A stretch of DNA of 8,504 bases, taken from assembly GCA_023409175.1 (NCBI GenBank), contig JAEYIG010000152.1:1-8504 (forward strand), in the 5' to 3' direction. The stretch is from Pseudomonadota bacterium. Lineage in GTDB: Bacteria; Pseudomonadota; Gammaproteobacteria; Burkholderiales; Burkholderiaceae_D. This document shows positions 1 through 5,452 of this stretch, one piece after another. Every line of letters begins with the position of its first letter. Within the stretch, counting starts at the first letter, position 1. The notes under the pieces are model-generated. The model saw nothing but the letters and a program-made list of their open reading frames with translations, was not told the origin of the DNA and ran no database searches. The position numbers and the translations under genes are program-made.

Positions 1-8
1 CAGAAATG

Positions 9-41
9 AAAAACGGACCAGTTATTTCTAACTGATCCGTT
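9..41 (-). terminator. Rho-independent terminator of the tRNA-Arg gene
   Basis: A 12-bp inverted repeat has arms at 13-24 and 29-40 around a 4-nt loop. Read on the minus strand, all positions pair, with one G-U wobble, and the stem is followed by a run of five T (13-9). It lies 7 nt beyond the CCA end of the tRNA, as expected for the terminator of a single-gene tRNA transcript. On the plus strand the same place makes an A-C mismatch and lacks a good T run, so it works mainly leftward. Confidence 0.85.
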
Positions 42-47
42 CAAATA

Positions 48-124
48 TGGCGCGGCTGGCAGGAATCGAACCCACGACCCCTTGGTTCGTAGCCAAGTAC
101 TCTATCCAGCTGAGCTACAGCCGC
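48..124 (-). tRNA. tRNA-Arg (anticodon ACG)
   Basis: The reverse complement folds as a complete 77-nt tRNA. The 7-bp acceptor stem GCGGCTG/CAGCCGC (124-118 with 58-52) is perfect. The D arm reads GCTC...GAGT, the anticodon stem is CTTGG/CCAAG around the loop CTACGAA, and the T arm carries the GGTTCGATTCC pattern. Loop positions 34-36 are ACG, so it reads Arg CGU and, after A34 is deaminated to inosine by TadA, CGC and CGA. The discriminator base is G and the 3' CCA (50-48) is encoded in the DNA. The gene is intact and flanked by its own promoter box and terminator. Confidence 0.97.
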
Positions 125-134
125 GAAGAAAAAC

Positions 135-140
135 ATTATA
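135..140 (-). promoter_or_regulatory. -10 box of the tRNA-Arg promoter
   Basis: The minus strand reads TATAAT at 140-135, a perfect sigma-70 -10 hexamer. Transcription would start about 7 nt downstream, a few bases before the mature tRNA 5' end at 124, typical of a tRNA gene with a very short leader. No good -35 hexamer sits at 16-18 bp; the best stretch, near 158-163, reads CTGCCT. Confidence 0.5.
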
Positions 141-238
141 TATTATTTTTCGAAAATAGGCAGTAATTTATTCCATTAGTTGTAGTAAAACACAAAAAAT
201 CGGTATTATCTGTAACAATAACCGGATGATGATATGGA

Positions 239-259
239 TTCGATAATCATATAATCGAA
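239..259 (+). promoter_or_regulatory. Putative promoter within an inverted repeat, upstream of the TPR gene
   Basis: A perfect TATAAT hexamer at 250-255 lies 40 nt before the TPR gene start and would place the transcript start near 262. It sits within a perfect 6-bp inverted repeat, TTCGAT (239-244) and ATCGAA (254-259), spaced by 9 nt. No convincing -35 hexamer lies 16-18 bp upstream (TGATGA at 227-232). A weak -35 plus a palindrome over the -10 is a layout seen at regulated promoters, but binding of any regulator is inference. Confidence 0.4.
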
Positions 260-294
260 ACCTGTAGAATCATATTGTCTTCTTTAGCCTGATA

Positions 295-2157
295 ATGTCT
301 AAAATGCCAAAAACGTTAATGCAAGGTAAATTTCCCCTCCGAATGCTGGCTGTTTTCTGCGCGGCATTGTTATGTGGCACTCCTGCCTTGGCTGCAGGCA
401 CATCCAACAAGAATATGCCTGCCGCGAAAGGTATTGAGCAAAAGGCCAAGCCGGAAACGAAGCAGAACGACGTGAATAAAACGGATGATTTGCTGCCGCC
501 GGATGAGCAGCCAGCAAACCAGTCTGAGCCGTTGCCGCAAATTCCCCTGACGAGCGATCTCATGTACCAGATCCTGAGTGCAGATGTTGCTGAACAGCGG
601 GGCCTGGAAGTCTATGCTTTTGATTCCATGCTGGATGTAGCGAAAGAAACAAAAGACCCTCGTCTGGCAAGAAGGGCTGCAGAAATCGCTGTCAAGGCAA
701 GAAAATCCAGGGATGCCCTGGAAGCAACCCGTTTATGGCATGAACTGGCTCCGCAATCAACGGAAGCCGAAAGGTTTTTTCTGGGATTTCTGGTTGTTGA
801 AGACAGGCTGGGGGAAGTCAGGGATATCTTCGCGTCACGGCTGGCCAAAGCCTCTCCGGCCGAACGCCCGGTCCTGTTTTTCCAGTTTCAGCAGATACTG
901 GCCGGCACACGCGACAAAGCGGCTGCATTCGCTGTGATGGAAGATGTGTTGGCTCCTTATTCAAATATGGCAGAGGCGCATATTGCCCTGTCGATTTCAG
1001 CGTATGTCAATCGCGACTCCCAGCGTGCGAAAGAGGAGGCTCAAAAGGCTCTTGCCTTGAAGCCAGATTCTGAAACGGCTGTTCTTGCATGGGCTCAGGC
1101 GTCTTCCGACACCAATGAATCCATAGAGATCCTTTCAAGGTTCCTGGAGAAATATCCGGAATCCCGTGAAGTCCGGATAGCTGCAGCGCGTTTGTTGGTC
1201 AAGCAGAAACAATATGACAAGGCCAGAGGCGAGTTTGAAAAAATCCGCCTTTCCCAACCAGAAGATTTGATGGTTTTATATTCTCTTGGCCTGCTGTCTA
1301 TTCAGCAAAATGATTATGATAAGGCTGAAGAATACCTGACGGAATATCTGGGTACAGCATCCAGACAGCAAAAAGAAAGCAGGGACTCTGTACAGGTTTT
1401 GTTTTTGTTATCGCAAATAGCGGAAGAAAAACATCAGTACGACAAGGCACTGGAATGGCTGGATAAAATCGCGCAGGATGAGGAAGACGATGTGTCTTTG
1501 AATGTCGAGGTGAAAAGAGCCCAGATCTATGCCAAGAAAGGTAATATACAGAGAGCTCGCAAGATCATTGCAGAACTCGAGAATGAGAATCCATACGAAA
1601 AGGAACGCCTTTTGCTGACTGAAGCGCAGATATTGCGGGATGCCAAAAAGCCATATGATGCCCTGGACGTTCTCAAGAAAGGAATGGACGAATTTCCTAG
1701 AAGTTCCAATATCCTTTATGACTATGCCCTGACGGCGGAAAATCTGGGCAAGTATGGTGAGATGGAAATTGCGTTGAGAAAGATTATCGGGATCGACCCC
1801 GGCTATCAGCAGGCATACAATGCATTGGGATATTCTCTGGCAGATCGGAACGTAAGGCTGGACGAAGCACAGGCCCTGATTGAAAAAGCGATGCAGCTGG
1901 CTCCAAATGATCCTTTCATTACTGACAGTATGGGATGGGTGTTGTTCCGACAAGGGAAAATGACGGAAGCCGAACAGCAATTGCGTCGTGCCTATCAGCT
2001 TCGGCAGGATCCTGAAATTGCCGTTCATCTTGGCGAAGTGTTATGGGTCAAAGGCGATAAGGATGGCGCCCGGGATTTGTTCAAACAGGCTGGTGAGAAA
2101 GATCCGAAAAACGAACTTCTGGAGAGTACGCTGTTCCGTTTGAAGGTACAGCAGTAA
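295..2157 (+). CDS. Exported tetratricopeptide-repeat protein, LbcA-like
   Basis: A 620-residue protein opens with a Sec signal peptide: basic n-region (K11, R16), hydrophobic core about 17-29, and a likely cleavage after Ala-Leu-Ala near residue 33. A Lys/Glu/Pro/Gln-rich linker (about 35-82) follows. From about 86 onward it is an alpha-helical TPR solenoid. The clearest repeats are near 226-258, 322-352, 364-395, 436-469, 506-538, 540-571 and 573-605. The segment with Pro-Arg-Leu-Ala-Arg-Arg-Ala (122-128) is typical of the proteobacterial TPR family that includes Pseudomonas LbcA, the outer-membrane partner of the CtpA protease. Unlike LbcA, I see no lipobox (Cys22 and Cys27 lack the right context), so a soluble periplasmic protein is more likely. 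The start is uncertain because no Shine-Dalgarno precedes ATG 295, 304 or 319; ATG 343 would remove the basic n-region. It is probably cotranscribed with folA. A scaffold role is inferred from the family. Confidence 0.85.
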   Translation: MSKMPKTLMQGKFPLRMLAVFCAALLCGTPALAAGTSNKNMPAAKGIEQKAKPETKQNDVNKTDDLLPPDEQPANQSEPLPQIPLTSDLMYQILSADVAEQRGLEVYAFDSMLDVAKETKDPRLARRAAEIAVKARKSRDALEATRLWHELAPQSTEAERFFLGFLVVEDRLGEVRDIFASRLAKASPAERPVLFFQFQQILAGTRDKAAAFAVMEDVLAPYSNMAEAHIALSISAYVNRDSQRAKEEAQKALALKPDSETAVLAWAQASSDTNESIEILSRFLEKYPESREVRIAAARLLVKQKQYDKARGEFEKIRLSQPEDLMVLYSLGLLSIQQNDYDKAEEYLTEYLGTASRQQKESRDSVQVLFLLSQIAEEKHQYDKALEWLDKIAQDEEDDVSLNVEVKRAQIYAKKGNIQRARKIIAELENENPYEKERLLLTEAQILRDAKKPYDALDVLKKGMDEFPRSSNILYDYALTAENLGKYGEMEIALRKIIGIDPGYQQAYNALGYSLADRNVRLDEAQALIEKAMQLAPNDPFITDSMGWVLFRQGKMTEAEQQLRRAYQLRQDPEIAVHLGEVLWVKGDKDGARDLFKQAGEKDPKNELLESTLFRLKVQQ

Positions 2158-2197
2158 GTGACAGTCAATATAGATTGAATATGGGAATGATTGTTAA

Positions 2198-2686
2198 ATG
2201 ACGATATCGCATGTAGTGGCAATGGCTGAAAATAGGGTGATCGGCAAAGATGGCCAGATGCCCTGGCATATTCCGGGTGAACAGAAAATATTCAAGGAGT
2301 TGACAGTTGGCAAGGCGCTGATTCTTGGCAGGAAAACCCATGAATCAATTGGACGCGTATTACCGGACAGAGTGACGATTATTGTCACCCGGAAAACGGA
2401 TTATGAAGTACCGGGAGCGCATGTCGTACATGATATCAATCAGGCGTTCGATTTGGCGAAACAACTTGGCAAGAATGATATTGTCATTGGTGGAGGGGGC
2501 GAATTATTCAGCCAGACGCTGCCTGTAACGGACAAGGTGTATTTGTCTATCGTCCATGCGGATTTCGATGGAGAAACGTTTTATCCTGAATTGCCTGAAA
2601 GAGAATTTGTTGAAAAAACGAGAAGGGAAATTGACGCATCGATACCTTATGCTTTTGTCGAATTCGAAAGGATCTGGAACAGATAA
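2198..2686 (+). CDS. folA: Dihydrofolate reductase, DfrA-like active site
   Basis: This cytoplasmic enzyme reduces dihydrofolate to tetrahydrofolate with NADPH, feeding thymidylate, purine and Met synthesis. Its 162 residues match the usual length (E. coli 159). Visible signatures are N-terminal Asn-Arg-Val-Ile-Gly (12-16), Met-Pro-Trp (21-23), Gly-Arg-Lys-Thr (44-47) with Glu-Ser-Ile-Gly (49-52), the NADPH-site Ile-Gly-Gly-Gly (97-100) and Gly-Glu-Thr-Phe-Tyr-Pro (125-130). The catalytic acid is Glu28 where E. coli FolA has Asp27, and it is followed by Gln29. The stretch Pro26-Gly-Glu-Gln-Lys-Ile-Phe32 resembles mobile trimethoprim-resistance enzymes such as DfrA12 and DfrA1, as I remember those sequences. 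The start fits the family N-terminus; a weak GGGAA at 2183-2187 is the only SD candidate. It lies 40 nt after the TPR gene and ends at a strong terminator. No integron attC site or mobile element is visible, so it looks like a resident gene. Confidence 0.96.
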   Translation: MTISHVVAMAENRVIGKDGQMPWHIPGEQKIFKELTVGKALILGRKTHESIGRVLPDRVTIIVTRKTDYEVPGAHVVHDINQAFDLAKQLGKNDIVIGGGGELFSQTLPVTDKVYLSIVHADFDGETFYPELPEREFVEKTRREIDASIPYAFVEFERIWNR

Positions 2687-2719
2687 AAAATCGGCCAGTG
2701 TTAGCTGGCCGGAGATTTT
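2685..2719. terminator. Bidirectional terminator between folA and the BON gene
   Basis: A GC-rich 7-bp stem (arms 2692-2698 and 2705-2711, loop of 6) stands between two convergent genes. On the minus strand it is followed, after one base, by six T (2690-2685); on the plus strand a T-rich tract starts at 2716. It can therefore end the TPR-folA transcript and the PRC-BON transcript. The folA stop codon overlaps the A run and the BON stop codon lies in the T run, so both transcripts have almost no 3' untranslated region before it. Confidence 0.85.
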
Positions 2720-3029
2720 ATTTCAATTGCAGACTGTTTTTGACTTTTCTGACGCCATCAACAGTTTTTGTTGTTTTGACTGCTTCGGCAATCTGGGCTT
2801 TGGTCGATACAAAACCGCTTAACTGGACTTCGCCATTATAGGTTTCAACATTGATTTCGGCTGCGGAGAGGTCAGGATCGCCGAACAAGGCGGCTTTCAC
2901 TTTTGTCGTAATCACGGCATCGTCAATGTATTCCGCTGCGCTGGAATGTTTTTCTGTAGAAGCGCAGCCTGCCAGCGTAACCATGAACAGGGCGACAAAG
3001 AATGCGAGGAGTGTTTTTTGGAATCTCAT
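2718..3029 (-). CDS. Small BON-domain lipoprotein
   Basis: A 103-residue protein with a lipoprotein signal peptide: basic start (R2, K5), hydrophobic core 7-18, and lipobox Leu-Ala-Gly-Cys with Cys22 as the lipidated residue. Residue +2 is Ala, so there is no Asp retention signal and Lol export to the outer membrane is expected. Residues about 37-103 form one BON domain (helix, strands with Val-Gln-Leu-Ser-Gly-Phe-Val, then a terminal Val-Lys-Asn-Ser-Leu). BON domains occur in OsmY and DolP (YraP), which bind phospholipid or protect envelope integrity under stress; those have two copies, this has one. It follows the PRC-barrel gene by 20 nt on the same strand and is probably cotranscribed with it. 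The SD is weak (AAAAGAAAA). The domain call is firm; the exact role is unknown. Confidence 0.9.
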   Translation of the reverse strand: MRFQKTLLAFFVALFMVTLAGCASTEKHSSAAEYIDDAVITTKVKAALFGDPDLSAAEINVETYNGEVQLSGFVSTKAQIAEAVKTTKTVDGVRKVKNSLQLK

Positions 3030-3049
3030 AGTTTTTTCTTTTAAAGTGT

Positions 3050-3457
3050 TTACATACCCATCTGGTAAGGTTCGACGCCATAGAACGCATGAATCTCACG
3101 AATCCAGTTCTGGTCAGTCATATCAGGCCATTCGTTCGGATTGATATATGGCGCATTGTTGAATTTATCTTCATCAAAATCCAGGTATAGCTGGCCTTTC
3201 TTGCCGTCATTTCTCAACGCGGAAAATGGAACGGCAAACAGGCGTTCACCCATACCCAGAAAACCGGCAAATGACATCAGGACATAAGCAACTTTATTGT
3301 TTTTCATGTCAATCATGAGTTCCTGGATTTCACCCAGCTTCTTGCCGTTCTTTCCGATCACTTCATCACCGATCAGCGTTTTGGCGCCCATGAAGCAGAT
3401 GCCGCCCTCGACATTGCATTTATACATGCCATAGACGTCTTTCAGTAAATAACTCAT
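3050..3457 (-). CDS. PRC-barrel domain protein
   Basis: A 135-residue, cytoplasmic-looking protein without signal peptide or membrane segment. A PRC-barrel spans about residues 25-97: Gly-Asp-Glu-Val-Ile-Gly (30-35), Gly-Lys-Lys-Leu-Gly-Glu-Ile (38-44), Ile-Asp (49-50), then Phe-Gly/Leu-Gly-Met-Gly (66-70) and Leu-Phe-Ala-Val-Pro-Phe (73-78). The tail has the Trp-Pro-Asp-Met (110-113) and Tyr-Gly (126-127) features common to stress-associated PRC proteins. PRC-barrels are beta-barrels found in RimM and in photosynthetic reaction centre H subunits; stand-alone versions often sit with BON, CsbD or DUF4142 genes, as here. The start at 3457 has a perfect GGAGG (3467-3463) with 5-nt spacing. An internal Met23 begins the conserved domain but has a poorer RBS. 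The first 22 residues, with two Cys (14, 21), are unusual. Function unknown. Confidence 0.88.
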   Translation of the reverse strand: MSYLLKDVYGMYKCNVEGGICFMGAKTLIGDEVIGKNGKKLGEIQELMIDMKNNKVAYVLMSFAGFLGMGERLFAVPFSALRNDGKKGQLYLDFDEDKFNNAPYINPNEWPDMTDQNWIREIHAFYGVEPYQMGM

Positions 3458-3532
3458 CTTAACCTCCGCATTATTAATAAAGTAAATTAGAAATTAAAAG
3501 TACAGGTATTCAAATCTTTCGTGCTTGAGGAT

Positions 3533-3538
3533 CGTCAA
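3533..3538 (-). promoter_or_regulatory. Possible -35 element for the PRC-BON operon
   Basis: The minus strand reads TTGACG here, one base off the consensus TTGACA, about 75 nt before the PRC-barrel start and inside the 116-nt gap between that gene and the yqjK-like gene. No clean -10 lies at 16-18 bp (the region near 3515-3510 reads GATTTG/TGAATA), so this is only a candidate. I also found no hairpin terminator after the yqjK-like gene, so readthrough from the upstream cluster is possible. Confidence 0.25.
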
Positions 3539-3573
3539 CGGAAAACAAGATCAGGATAATCGGAATGAAGAAA

Positions 3574-3837
3574 TCAGAAAATCTTTTTAATTATATTAAA
3601 GAAGAGATGCCTGCTTTTTTTAACGGACAGAAATGATATGGCCAATATAGGAACAGACGGGTAATTGGTTAAGAATCTAAAAATAATACTTCTTGGAAAA
3701 TAGCGGTTCATATAATCTTCATAGCGTTTATAAGCAAGCTCATTCTTGATAAACTGGAGTTTCCAGCTGATCCTTTTTACTTTCAGGTTTTGAAGTAAAA
3801 GCTTTCTTTCAGCTTCAAGTTGATTCAGATTGCTCAT
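3574..3837 (-). CDS. YqjK-like protein
   Basis: An 87-residue basic protein. The N-terminal half is a charged helix (Leu-Glu-Ala-Glu-Arg-Lys-Leu-Leu-Leu, 7-15) and the region around 52-71 is moderately hydrophobic. This matches the layout of E. coli YqjK (99 aa): a helical N-terminus starting with Arg/Lys-rich heptads, then a hydrophobic segment and a basic end. Direct identity is low, and the call leans on gene order: it follows the YqjE-like gene with a 4-nt ATGA overlap (3837-3834), pointing to translational coupling, exactly the yqjD-yqjE-yqjK order. The coding sequence is AT-rich with many Phe, Ile, Lys and Asn codons. Molecular function unknown. Confidence 0.65.
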   Translation of the reverse strand: MSNLNQLEAERKLLLQNLKVKRISWKLQFIKNELAYKRYEDYMNRYFPRSIIFRFLTNYPSVPILAISFLSVKKSRHLFFNIIKKIF

Positions 3838-4202
3838 AATAAGTCTTTCATCAGATTTAAATCATTTTTCAGTTCGGTTTTCATTTCATAAAACATGGGC
3901 CTGTTTATTCTGTTTCGTAAATAAATATATGCGCAAACGAACATGATTAATATAAATGCGACAAAGACCAGCCATGCTGCAAGAATCCGGTAAGGGGTAT
4001 CCCAGAAGGAAACGATGAAAGCGACGCCAAGAAAGAGTGTGGCCAGGAACACGCTCAGGGAAAATATAATGACGCAGATCAGCCTGTTAAAAAAGTGCTG
4101 CTTCTGTATTTCAATTTCAAGAAGAAATAACCGGACATAATCACCGGATCTTTCCTGCATGAATTTGCCGAACTGTTTAATTCTTCTTAATGAATTGAAC
4201 AC
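3834..4202 (-). CDS. YqjE-like inner-membrane protein (phage holin superfamily)
   Basis: A 122-residue protein with a soluble amphipathic N-terminus (1-38), two transmembrane helices (about 41-66 and 72-95) separated by a short Trp-Asp-Thr-Pro turn, and a charged C-terminal helix. This is the two-TM hairpin of the YqjE / putative actinobacteriophage holin III group. These chromosomal proteins are not part of a phage; they sit with YqjD and are linked to stationary-phase or osmotic stress. The start codon is GTG (4202-4200), supported by AAGGAG seven nt upstream, which explains why it would be missed by an ATG-only search. It follows the DUF883 gene by 22 nt and overlaps the YqjK-like gene by 4 nt. 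Role in the membrane unknown. Confidence 0.85.
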   Translation of the reverse strand: MFNSLRRIKQFGKFMQERSGDYVRLFLLEIEIQKQHFFNRLICVIIFSLSVFLATLFLGVAFIVSFWDTPYRILAAWLVFVAFILIMFVCAYIYLRNRINRPMFYEMKTELKNDLNLMKDLL

Positions 4203-4224
4203 AGAAGCGCTCCTTTGACGTGAT

Positions 4225-4626
4225 TTATCTGCGAGACATCAGTTTGCCCAGTATGAAACCGACGCCCAAGGCGATACCAAGCGCCTGGTAAGGTTTCTGT
4301 CTCACATACTGTTCGGTGGATTTCAGGCTTTTTTCAGCATGATCCATCGCACAATGTGCCGCCTGGTTCGCTTTCACCCTGGCCGACGAGATGTTGGACG
4401 AAATGGTTTGTTTCGCGACCGACATGCCAGTATTGGACAGGTCAACGACTTTATCTTTCAAGTCCTTCAGGTCTTCCTGAAAGCGTTCGGATTCCGATTG
4501 GATGTTTTCCTTGATATTGCCAGCGGCGCTGACAAAATCTTCCTTGGAAATTTCGATCTGTTCTGAAACAGATTCCATTCCATCCTTCAGTTTTTTTTGA
4601 GACCGGGAATCAGGAGCGTTTAACAT
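4225..4626 (-). CDS. YqjD/ElaB-type DUF883 membrane-anchored protein
   Basis: I set the start at ATG 4626 (133 aa) because GAGGA lies 7 nt upstream; the longer reading from 4665 has no RBS. Residues about 10-108 form a charged, mostly helical region likely to coil. The C-terminus has Arg-Gln-Lys-Pro-Tyr-Gln-Ala (109-115) followed by a Gly-rich transmembrane helix (about 115-130, with Gly117, 121, 123, 127) and a final Ser-Arg-Arg. This tail is the hallmark of YqjD/ElaB/YgaM proteins. In E. coli, YqjD is an inner-membrane protein that binds ribosomes in stationary phase; ribosome binding here is inferred. It is the first gene of the tight DUF883-yqjE-yqjK run and lies 48 nt after the DUF4142 gene with no clear terminator between, so one transcript may cover all four. 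Confidence 0.92.
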   Translation of the reverse strand: MLNAPDSRSQKKLKDGMESVSEQIEISKEDFVSAAGNIKENIQSESERFQEDLKDLKDKVVDLSNTGMSVAKQTISSNISSARVKANQAAHCAMDHAEKSLKSTEQYVRQKPYQALGIALGVGFILGKLMSRR

Positions 4627-4674
4627 GATTAAATCCTCTTTATTGATTGGAAAATATCGTATCAATGACGTTAT

Positions 4675-5199
4675 TTATTGAATGCTCATCCGGATTTGCT
4701 GTGCCTCTTGCAAGTGATTCATGATGTTTTGTCTCATTGCAAGGGAATAGTCTTTCAGCTCGGTATTTTGAACTCTTGGAAGGATATAATCATTGATGAC
4801 ATTCAATGCCTTTTTATGGGAATTGATTTCATAATCCATATAAGTCTGATCGAATGTAATGCCATTGATTTTTTTCATGGCACGCATCGTTTTACGCGCT
4901 TCACTGCGAATGGTACGTGCATCTGCACTTGTCGTCCTGTTTATATTATTGCTTTTTAAAATCTGATCAAGTTTTGTCTGGGCATTTTTATGGTCATTGA
5001 TCATTTTATTGGCAAATTTCAAAACAGAGTCATTAATGGTCTTGTTCTTGGCAATCTGACTGGTTTCAATCTGGGCTTTATTAATTGAATAAAGGGTTGA
5101 TGCAACCTCTGGTGCACTATTGTAATTTTGCGCATATGCCATTGAAACCAAACCAAGAGATAATGCAGCCAAAAATAACCATGAAGTAATCTTTTTCAT
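4675..5199 (-). CDS. Exported DUF4142 protein
   Basis: The start is ATG 5199 (174 aa): GAGGA lies 5 nt upstream and it directly opens a classic signal peptide (Met-Lys-Lys, hydrophobic core 7-18, cleavage after Ala-Tyr-Ala at 23). An in-frame extension to 5355 exists but has no RBS and would bury the signal peptide. The mature part is an all-helical DUF4142 domain (about 33-172), a ferritin-like four-helix fold: Phe-Ala-Asn-Lys-Met-Ile-Asn-Asp-His (62-70) and Tyr-Met-Asp-Tyr-Glu-Ile-Asn-Ser-His-Lys-Lys-Ala (120-131) are the two repeated helix-with-His signatures, and Asn-His-Leu-Gln-Glu-Ala (161-166) is the third. Members are periplasmic stress proteins of unknown chemistry; metal binding is not shown. 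It heads the minus-strand cluster and is divergent from the AAA+ gene. Confidence 0.9.
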   Translation of the reverse strand: MKKITSWLFLAALSLGLVSMAYAQNYNSAPEVASTLYSINKAQIETSQIAKNKTINDSVLKFANKMINDHKNAQTKLDQILKSNNINRTTSADARTIRSEARKTMRAMKKINGITFDQTYMDYEINSHKKALNVINDYILPRVQNTELKDYSLAMRQNIMNHLQEAQQIRMSIQ

Positions 5200-5452
5200 A
5201 AGTTTCCTCTTAAAAATAAATTCAAAGTAATTTATTAGAGCAAACAAGTGTTTCAAGAGTTCCATGTCTGAAGTAAAGCAATTTTCAAGTGGGATGATCA
5301 ACACGGGCGGAATTTGTTCTGGTCGCGATATGGCACACGAAATTTTATTAGTCAAAAGGTGAGGTTTTGGGAGACAGACTTGCTAAAATTGGTTTAGTCT
5401 TATGGAATATTTTTCCCGCTTACCAACATTTCTCGCGACCTGGAGTATTTGA
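5200..5452. other. Divergent intergenic region
   Basis: These 253 nt separate the DUF4142 gene (leftward) from the AAA+ ATPase gene (rightward) and must hold both promoters unless the AAA+ gene is read from upstream. It is AT-rich near both ends. I see no tRNA, small protein gene with an RBS, long inverted repeat or terminator in it. The leftward promoter could use TTGAAA at about 5256-5251, but I could not match a good -10 to it. Confidence 0.5.
5380..5408 (+). promoter_or_regulatory. Candidate promoter of the AAA+ ATPase gene
   Basis: TTGCTA (5380-5385) and TGGAAT (5403-5408) are spaced by 17 bp, each matching the sigma-70 consensus at four of six positions. They lie about 45 nt before the start codon, which has its own SD (TGGAG at 5441-5445, 7 nt from ATG). 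This is a weak candidate only. Confidence 0.3.

Noticed and set aside
1408..2028. 206-codon minus-strand open frame inside the TPR gene
   Set aside because: It is a shadow of the TPR gene: it lacks an RBS, has Cys/Phe/Ile-rich sequence with no domain, and the TPR reading is clearly real.
2187..2740. Integron gene cassette around the DfrA-like gene
   Set aside because: Its downstream hairpin is a short rho-independent terminator with T runs, without the core sites of an attC, and there is no integrase or other cassette.
3834..4202. Prophage holin
   Set aside because: No lysis, structural or integrase genes are nearby; the neighbours match the chromosomal yqjD-yqjE-yqjK cluster.
4627..4665. 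N-terminal extension of the DUF883 protein by 13 residues
   Set aside because: The GAGGA motif is correctly spaced for Met at 4626, and lies inside the extension.
4642..4666. Inverted repeat ATTGAT-N13-ATCAAT between the DUF4142 and DUF883 genes
   Set aside because: The arms are short and AT-rich with a long loop and no T run on the needed strand; chance is likely.
5200..5355. N-terminal extension of the DUF4142 protein by 52 residues
   Set aside because: The Met at 5199 has a strong SD and starts a proper signal peptide; the extension would place that signal internally and has no RBS.
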